DNA from: Actinomycetota bacterium
GTDB taxonomy: Bacteria > Actinomycetota > Actinomycetes > S36-B12
Length of the DNA stretch: 64,000 nucleotides
Assembly (NCBI GenBank): GCA_030645615.1
Contig: JAUSNB010000053.1
Coordinates: 1 to 64,000 of the forward strand
Reading direction: 5' to 3'
The notes below the pieces were generated by a model. It saw only the letters and a list, made by a program, of their open reading frames with translations. It was not told the origin of the DNA and ran no database searches. Position 1 is the stretch's first letter; every line of letters begins with the position of its first letter. A program made the translations under genes and the position numbers. This document shows, in pieces, positions 58,906 through 64,000 of the stretch.

Positions 58906-60282
58906 GTGATCCCGCGCCGCGCCACCGTTCTGTCCTGGGCCAGCGTCGCTGCGTGCGCCGGCCTGCTCGCCTCGGGGCTGCTTGCCCCGGGGGCTGCCAA
59001 CGCCGCCGCCCGGCCCATGGCCGAGCCCGCCACCGTCCCGGGAGCCCCCACGATCACCACCGTCACCGCGGGAACCGCCAGCGGTTCCCTCGTGGTGGGC
59101 TACCTGCCTCCGTCGACGGACGGCGGTACGCCCGTCGTGCGATACGACGCGACGCTGGATGCCGGCATCACATGGTGGCCGTGCGCGCCGACCCCGGGGT
59201 CGTGCTCGCTGACCAACCTCACCGACGGACGCACGTACACCTTCGCCCTGCGTGCCGTGAACGCCGTCGGGCCGGGGCCGGCCAGCGCGGCTGCAATCGG
59301 CGTGCCAGCGATCCCCGCCGGATCCGACCCCGACAAGCCCGTGAAGCTGCCCAAGCCCCGCACCTGGGTGACGGCGAGCTTCAATGCCGCCAGCAACCAC
59401 CTCGGCGTCGACGGCAGCAAGGTCAAGCTGGGCGTGGGCACGCTGCCCCAGCTGACGTTCAGCCGGGCGATCCCGGACAAGGCCGTGGTGGAACGCCACC
59501 TCGTCGTGCGGGCACGCCTCGCCGACGGCAGGGTGCGCACCGTCAAGGGCGCCTGGGGCTGGATGGACGACCGCACCGCGGTCTTCCGCCCCCAGAAGTT
59601 TTGGCCAGGCCACGCCACCATCACCATCACGTCGACCATGGATCGTGCGGTGCTGGGCAAGTCGGGCAAGCGCTACCTCATCGGGGCCGAGTCCTTGGGC
59701 ACGACGTACACCTTCCGTACGGCGCGGGCCCTGATCATCAAGGTCAACGGCGCCACGACCCGGATCAAGGTGTACATCGACGGCGAGAAGGTCAAGGACT
59801 TCCCAACCTCGCTGGGCAAGGCTGGCTGGGAGACCCGCACCGGCGTCAAGGTCATCAGCACGGACAAGGAGCCGACGCACACGTACACCAGCACCTCACT
59901 CGGGCTCGACCCGAGCGAGGAGTCATACGTGCTCGCGAACATTCCGTGGAACACCCGCCTCACCCCGACCGGTGAGTTCATGCATTCGGCACCGTGGGCG
60001 TATGGCCGCCTCGGGCGATACAACGGATCGCACGGCTGCACGAACATGTACGAGTCGGACGCCAAGTGGATCTACGACAAGACCATCCCCGGTGACGTCG
60101 CCGTCTACACCGAGACCGGTGGCCAGCCGGTCCAGTCGTGGAACGGCCCGGGCGGGCTCTGGAACATCCCGTGGGAGTCCTGGCTGAAGAAGTCCGCCCT
60201 GGGCAACGTCACGGGCGCACCCGACACGACCGATCCGTCCAAGCCGCAGCCCGGCGACGACACCGGTCCCGTCGGCGCCTGA
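58906..60282 (+). CDS. L,D-transpeptidase with fibronectin-III and Ig-like domains
   Basis: 458 aa. A signal peptide (about 1-30) is followed by a fibronectin type III domain (about 42-135, PGAPTITTVTAGTASGSLVVGYLPPSTDGG), an Ig-like domain of the mycobacterial Ldt type (about 150-265) and a YkuD catalytic domain (about 275-410) with HSAPWAYGRLGRYNGSHGCTNM holding the active-site His and Cys. It makes 3-3 cross-links in peptidoglycan, which resist classical penicillins. An FnIII domain ahead of the Ig-like part is less common and may bind wall polymers. The C-terminal tail is Pro-rich. Start fixed by the -10 box at 58894. Confidence 0.9.
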   Translation: MIPRRATVLSWASVAACAGLLASGLLAPGAANAAARPMAEPATVPGAPTITTVTAGTASGSLVVGYLPPSTDGGTPVVRYDATLDAGITWWPCAPTPGSCSLTNLTDGRTYTFALRAVNAVGPGPASAAAIGVPAIPAGSDPDKPVKLPKPRTWVTASFNAASNHLGVDGSKVKLGVGTLPQLTFSRAIPDKAVVERHLVVRARLADGRVRTVKGAWGWMDDRTAVFRPQKFWPGHATITITSTMDRAVLGKSGKRYLIGAESLGTTYTFRTARALIIKVNGATTRIKVYIDGEKVKDFPTSLGKAGWETRTGVKVISTDKEPTHTYTSTSLGLDPSEESYVLANIPWNTRLTPTGEFMHSAPWAYGRLGRYNGSHGCTNMYESDAKWIYDKTIPGDVAVYTETGGQPVQSWNGPGGLWNIPWESWLKKSALGNVTGAPDTTDPSKPQPGDDTGPVGA

Positions 60283-60295
60283 TCGCCGTCTCAGC

Positions 60296-61099
60296 ATGAC
60301 GACGTTCGCTGAGGCCACCCGCGTGGTCCGGTCCGGCGACTCCGCCTATGCCTGGCACGTACCGGAAGGCTGGGCTCAGGGCAGGGGGGCCTGGGGCGGC
60401 CTGGCGGTCGCGGCTTTCGTCGGGGCCATCGTCGACAGCGAGCCCGACCCCGCACGAGTCGTGCGATCGGTGTCGGCCGAGATCGCCGCACCGGCCCGGG
60501 TAGGACCGGTGACGATCACGACCAGGCTGCTGCGCAAGGGCTCGGCGCTGTCCCTGTGGAATGCCATGGCCCACGACCTCGACGGCGGGCTGATTGGCAG
60601 CCTGAGCGCCGTCCTGGCCGCGCCCCGTCAGGATCTGCCGGAGATCTCCGGCTGGGGACTGCCGGGAGCCCCGGCCGTGGCGGCGGCCGACGACGTGGCA
60701 GTAGTCCCGCTGCGCGCCCCCTTGGGCCCGGAGTTCATGCAGCATCTGGAGTTCCGGCCCATCGACGGACTGCCCCTGGCCGCGGCGCAGGCGCAGGCGC
60801 GCGGGTGGATCCGGCTGGAAGCACCCGTCCCGCACACGTCGGCATCGCTCCTGGCGCTGGTCGACGCATGGTGGCCGGCCACCCTGCCCGCACTGGACTC
60901 CTTCCGGCCCCTTGCCACCGTGAACTTCTCCGCGAACCTTCTTGTCGACCCGGCGTCCGTGCCCGGCGACCAGCCCCTGCTCCATGTCGGCCATGCCAGC
61001 GGTGTCATCGACGGCTACGTCAGCGAGACCCGGCAGCTGTGGACCGCTGATGGGCGGCTGGCCGTCGACAACCTTCAGTCGATCGTCCTGATCGCGTGA
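60296..61099 (+). CDS. Acyl-CoA thioesterase-like double-hotdog protein
   Basis: 267 aa. Two hotdog halves are suggested: the first has GWAQGRGAWGGLAVAAFVGAIVD and APARVGPVTITTRLLRKGSALSLWNAMAHDLDG, the second HTSASLLALVDAWWPATLPALDSF and GVIDGYVSETRQLWTADGRLAVDNLQSIVLIA, as in TesB-like proteins. It should hydrolyse acyl-CoAs of unknown chain length. It starts 13 bp after the transpeptidase stop and may be cotranscribed. Confidence 0.8.
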   Translation: MTTFAEATRVVRSGDSAYAWHVPEGWAQGRGAWGGLAVAAFVGAIVDSEPDPARVVRSVSAEIAAPARVGPVTITTRLLRKGSALSLWNAMAHDLDGGLIGSLSAVLAAPRQDLPEISGWGLPGAPAVAAADDVAVVPLRAPLGPEFMQHLEFRPIDGLPLAAAQAQARGWIRLEAPVPHTSASLLALVDAWWPATLPALDSFRPLATVNFSANLLVDPASVPGDQPLLHVGHASGVIDGYVSETRQLWTADGRLAVDNLQSIVLIA

Positions 61100-61141
61100 G
61101 TCAGGCCCGGGCACCCCGCGTTGCGTGCGCGGTTCGCGTGA

Positions 61142-61147
61142 CAGGAT
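61142..61147 (+). promoter_or_regulatory. -10 element of leaderless hydrolase transcript
   Basis: CAGGAT ends 6 nt before the ATG at 61154. Confidence 0.35.
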
Positions 61148-61153
61148 GACGCC

Positions 61154-63268
61154 ATGAGCGACGCCCCCGTGACGCCGTCCAGCCGACGCATCGCCAACGC
61201 CGCGCTGGGCGCGCTTGGGCCCGACCGAAACCTCGCCGAACGCGTGGCCCTCTTCGCGGCGGCCGCATCCGTCGGCCCCTCGTTCGAGCCAGGCCTGCAG
61301 CCGCGACGCACGATGGACCAGGCCATCGCGACCGGGCTCATCTCGGCCACGACCCTGTCCGCCGTCACCGTCGCGCAGAGCGCGATCGACTCTGTTGGCC
61401 GGCTCATCACGGGTCGCCGGAGCGACACGGCCTCCGTCGCTGCCCGCCTGGCCTTCACGATCGGCACGAACGTCGTGGTCGGTGCCGTCGCGGAGGGCCT
61501 GGCCAGGTCGATCCCTCCGCGCGAGGACGAGAAGCTCCGGCGCGGCCTCCTGCGGGTGGCGGCCAATCGCACGTCGCGGGTAGCGGCCACGGGGGCGGCG
61601 GTCTCCGCGGTCATCGGCGCGGCGGACCTGGTGGCCGAGGCCAACCCCAGCCGGACCTGGCTCACTCGGCTGCCCGTGGCCATCCCCGCCGGTGTCGCCG
61701 CCTCGGCCTTCCAGATCCACCGCACGCACCGGCGGGCCGCCGCGGCTGGCGACAAGACGATCGCCAACGTGTCCACCCGCAACTCCGCGCTCATCGCCGT
61801 CGGCGTGGGGGCGGGGGTCATTGCCCTGCAGGCGGGGGAGCGGCTCATCGCGCACGGCGTGGCCCGCGGGCTGGCCCGCGTCGCGCCTCGGTACGACGTC
61901 GTGTCCAACCCGATCGGACACGCGGCCGCCTTGACCATCCTCGGCGTCGGCATGTACGCGGGCTATGAGTACGTGGTGCGTCGGGTGGAGGCCGGCGGCG
62001 CCGCCGTCGAGCCGGCCTACGAGACCCCGGCAACCTCGCGCTTCGTCTCCGGGGGTCCCGAGAGCCTGGTCCCGTTCGCCACCCTGAGCCGCGAGGGCCG
62101 CCGCTTCGTCAACATGGCGCTGACCCGCGATGAGATCGAGCTGGTCATGGGCGAGCCCGCTGTCGCCGACCCCGTCCGGGCGTTCGTGGGGCTCGACACG
62201 GCAGCGGAACTCGAGGACCGCGTCGACATCCTCATGGACGAGCTCGTGCGCACGAAGGCATTCGAGCGCAAGGTGCTGTGCTTCGCCTCGCCCACGGGCT
62301 CGGGCTACATCAACTACGTGGCTGCCGAGGCGCTGGAGTACATGACGCTCGGCGACTGCGCCACCTTCACGATGCAGTACTCGATGCTGCCGTCGTCGAT
62401 GTCGCTCACCCGCACGGGTCTGGCGATCGAGCAGAACCGCGACATCATGCATGCGGTCACCGGCTACCTGCGGGGGATGGATCCGGACAAGCGCCCTCGC
62501 TACGTGCTTTTCGGCGAGAGCCTCGGCGCGCTGACCATGCAGGACATCTGGCGCCACCGAACCGTCGAGGCCATGGACCGCGACTTCGTGCACTCGGGGA
62601 TCTACCTCGGCACTCCCTCCGGTACTGAGTTCGCGAAGGCCTGGCGCTTCAACCCGGCCAAGGTGGATCCGGCCGGCAAGGTCCTCGAGGTCGACAATTT
62701 CGGGCAGTACCTCGACCTGCCCGAGGAGCACCGGCAACGGGTCAGGCACGTGCTCATCAGCCACTACGACGACCCGATCCCCAAGTTCGGAACCAACATC
62801 CTGCTGCGCCGGCCCTGGTGGCTCGGACCGGCCGAGGAGCGCCCCGACGGCCTGCCCAAGTCGACGACCTGGCGGCCCGGCACGACGTTCGTCCTCACCG
62901 GCGTGGACCTCATCAACGCCATGGAGGTCGTGCCCGGCACCTTCGGCCGGCGGGGCCACGACTACCGCGAGGACATCGCCCGGTTCGTGTCCGCGGCGTA
63001 CGACCTGCCCGTCACCGGCGAGCAGTTGCTCGAGATCGAGCGGGCTCTTCGGCAGCGCGAGCTCGAGTGGGCGCAGGCACGTGTCGTCACGGAGCAGATC
63101 GCCCGCGCCAAGGATGCCCTCATGCGCGAGTTCAAGACGTGGGGGGTCAGCAGCGGCAGCGACCTGCAAGCCGACGCCGTGCTGCGCCAGGTGCTGGCAT
63201 CGTCGTCAGCCGGCGGCGGGATCAAGGCCGAGGTCCGCGAGCAGGTCGACCCACTCGACCCTGCCTAG
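61154..63268 (+). CDS. Membrane alpha/beta-hydrolase family protein (Abhydrolase_9 type)
   Basis: 704 aa. An N-terminal half with several weakly hydrophobic helices (about 45-270, Abhydrolase_9_N-like) is followed by a C-terminal hydrolase domain with nucleophile elbow LFGESLGALTMQ (Ser about 457) and YLGTPSGTEFAK; a likely acid/His pair lies near DLINAMEVVPG and RRGHDYREDIA. The tail (about 620-704) is a charged helix. Function is unknown; membrane placement suggests a lipid or ester substrate. The ATG follows a -10-like CAGGAT by 6 nt. Confidence 0.82.
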   Translation: MSDAPVTPSSRRIANAALGALGPDRNLAERVALFAAAASVGPSFEPGLQPRRTMDQAIATGLISATTLSAVTVAQSAIDSVGRLITGRRSDTASVAARLAFTIGTNVVVGAVAEGLARSIPPREDEKLRRGLLRVAANRTSRVAATGAAVSAVIGAADLVAEANPSRTWLTRLPVAIPAGVAASAFQIHRTHRRAAAAGDKTIANVSTRNSALIAVGVGAGVIALQAGERLIAHGVARGLARVAPRYDVVSNPIGHAAALTILGVGMYAGYEYVVRRVEAGGAAVEPAYETPATSRFVSGGPESLVPFATLSREGRRFVNMALTRDEIELVMGEPAVADPVRAFVGLDTAAELEDRVDILMDELVRTKAFERKVLCFASPTGSGYINYVAAEALEYMTLGDCATFTMQYSMLPSSMSLTRTGLAIEQNRDIMHAVTGYLRGMDPDKRPRYVLFGESLGALTMQDIWRHRTVEAMDRDFVHSGIYLGTPSGTEFAKAWRFNPAKVDPAGKVLEVDNFGQYLDLPEEHRQRVRHVLISHYDDPIPKFGTNILLRRPWWLGPAEERPDGLPKSTTWRPGTTFVLTGVDLINAMEVVPGTFGRRGHDYREDIARFVSAAYDLPVTGEQLLEIERALRQRELEWAQARVVTEQIARAKDALMREFKTWGVSSGSDLQADAVLRQVLASSSAGGGIKAEVREQVDPLDPA

Positions 63269-63317
63269 CCGCACCAGCGTCTCTTGGCCGCACCGGCACC
63301 GCCACGCCAACCGGGGG

Positions 63318-63914
63318 CTACAGGACGATCGACTCGGCGTTCGCCAGGATCCTGCGGACGTACTCCTCGGTCTCCGGGTACGGCGGCACTCCGTCGTAGC
63401 GCAGGACGGTCGAGAACCCGGCGTTGTAGGCGGCCAGCGTGTTGCGCAGGCGGTTGCCGGACGCCTCGCGCACGAGCCGGCGGTTGACGCAGTTGAGCTC
63501 GGCCGCGGCGTGGATCGCGTCGACGGGATCCCACACGCTGGCCTTCCCGTCCGCGTTGGCGTCGATGCCGTACTGCTTCCAGACCGCGGGCATGAACTGC
63601 GCGATTCCCCGCGCGCCGGCCGGCGAGACCGCTTCGGGGTCCCAGCCGCTCTCGGCCGCGATCTGCGCGGCGAGCACCTCGACCGGCACGGCATCGCATC
63701 GTGCGGCGGCCTCCCGGATCACGGCCCGGTACTCCTCGGGCACCACGATCGGCCCACCGAGGTAGCCCTGGTCCCGGGCGCTGCCGACGGCGAGCACCGC
63801 GCCGCCGACCATGCCGGTAACCAGCACCGCGCAGGTGACGAGGGCCACGGCAACCCGTCCGCGGCGCGTGCGGCGCCGTCGCCGAACCGGTGCCGGAGTG
63901 CCCGTCATGCTCAT
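63318..63914 (-). CDS. Lytic transglycosylase (SLT-type) with membrane anchor
   Basis: 198 aa. A basic N-terminus (RRRRRTRRGR) is followed by one hydrophobic helix (about 22-45, VALVTCAVLVTGMVGGAVLAVG), then an SLT domain (about 65-195) with catalytic Glu in AAESGWDPEAVSPAGARGIAQFMPAVWKQYG and the AAYNAG motif. It cleaves glycan strands to 1,6-anhydro products. The Met at 63914 was chosen because TACCGT lies 6 nt upstream; Met 63908 is also possible. The downstream gap of 49 bp to the convergent hydrolase holds no strong hairpin. Confidence 0.9.
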   Translation of the reverse strand: MSMTGTPAPVRRRRRTRRGRVAVALVTCAVLVTGMVGGAVLAVGSARDQGYLGGPIVVPEEYRAVIREAAARCDAVPVEVLAAQIAAESGWDPEAVSPAGARGIAQFMPAVWKQYGIDANADGKASVWDPVDAIHAAAELNCVNRRLVREASGNRLRNTLAAYNAGFSTVLRYDGVPPYPETEEYVRRILANAESIVL

Positions 63915-63920
63915 GCGTCC

Positions 63921-63926
63921 ACGGTA
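63921..63926 (-). promoter_or_regulatory. -10 element of leaderless transglycosylase transcript
   Basis: TACCGT on the minus strand ends 6 nt before the ATG at 63914. Confidence 0.45.
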
Positions 63927-63989
63927 ACCCACGGGCAGCGGCCGGGGATCCAGGCGCAAGACGGCCGGCCGGGCGCGTACGGTGGTGCG

Positions 63990-64000
63990 GTGACGATCGA
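63990..64000 (+). CDS. Probable first codons of the next gene (window edge)
   Basis: GTG ACG ATC begins 6 nt after TACGGT (63978-63983), the same leaderless arrangement as at many starts in this window. Only 11 bases are visible, so nothing can be said of the product. Confidence 0.35.

Noticed and set aside
60209-63169. Long open frame antisense to the thioesterase and alpha/beta-hydrolase genes
   Set aside because: Shadow of high-GC codon bias; the sense genes have motifs, starts and promoters.
1-64000. Mobile element, phage, genomic island or CRISPR array
   Set aside because: No transposase, integrase, phage or cas gene, no tRNA-flanked direct repeats and no regularly spaced repeats; composition is even and gene order is core-like. 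The palindromes P1-P5 carry no coding capacity.

Overview
The window is a contiguous piece of a high-GC actinobacterial chromosome. Coding density is very high, GTG and ATG starts both occur, and many genes overlap by 4 bp. Lineage markers are a Pta-AckA pair, FO synthase FbiC (coenzyme F420), nickel superoxide dismutase with its SodX protease, the fused oxoglutarate enzyme Kgd, SigR-RsrA, WhiB1, a PdtaS-type kinase and LppM. I see no rRNA, tRNA, CRISPR array, transposase, integrase or phage gene. The region reads as stable core chromosome, and I cannot name the genus.

Layout. 1-4434: a truncated membrane diguanylate cyclase divergent from pta-ackA. 4435-11186: a wall hydrolase behind a possibly structured leader, a LysR regulator divergent from a small orphan gene, a two-component pair divergent from an NlpC/P60 hydrolase, and an SDR. 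11359-21570: a UPF0303 gene and pyruvate carboxylase, divergent from two tandem GGDEF-EAL proteins. 21578-25006: LppM-like lipoprotein, acyl-CoA ligase, exonuclease III and a 55-residue protein. 25271-30810: fbiC, a cytochrome P450, a SnoaL-like ORF without a good start, a CBS protein and hisN. 30868-42126: the aroA-rsgA block, FUSC protein, SRAP protein, sigR-rsrA-biotinyl protein, pdtaS, whiB1, a lipid kinase and a SigB/F-type sigma with its anti-sigma kinase. This resembles the sigH-rshA-TB7.3-pdtaS-whiB1 neighbourhood of mycobacteria. 42229-45248: an overlapping operon of AlkB-rubredoxin, TetR and two acetyltransferases, headed by a perfect inverted repeat placed on the promoter. 45421-50694: secreted protein, sodN/sodX, malic enzyme, DUF3291, a quinone-oxidoreductase-like protein and a YVTN propeller. 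50799-57216: DUF6104, kgd, an SDR and an ABC exporter. 57322-64000: sugar MFS transporter, L,D-transpeptidase, thioesterase, a membrane alpha/beta hydrolase, a lytic transglycosylase and the first codons of another gene.

Themes. Central carbon: pta-ackA, pyc, malic enzyme and kgd all act around acetyl-CoA, pyruvate and the TCA cycle. Wall remodelling: four secreted peptidoglycan enzymes. Redox: SigR-RsrA, Ni-SOD, WhiB1. Signalling: three cyclic-di-GMP proteins, two histidine kinases and two sigma factors. At least 20 genes carry a -10-like hexamer 6-8 nt before the start codon and lack a Shine-Dalgarno sequence, so leaderless transcription seems the rule here, and I used it to choose several starts.

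The most unusual non-coding features are a 39-bp perfect palindrome on the alkB promoter, five long intergenic inverted repeats (two sharing a core and lying in opposite gene contexts), an 11-bp tandem repeat between the response regulator and the NlpC/P60 gene, and a textbook SigR promoter (GGAAT-N18-GTT) before sigR.
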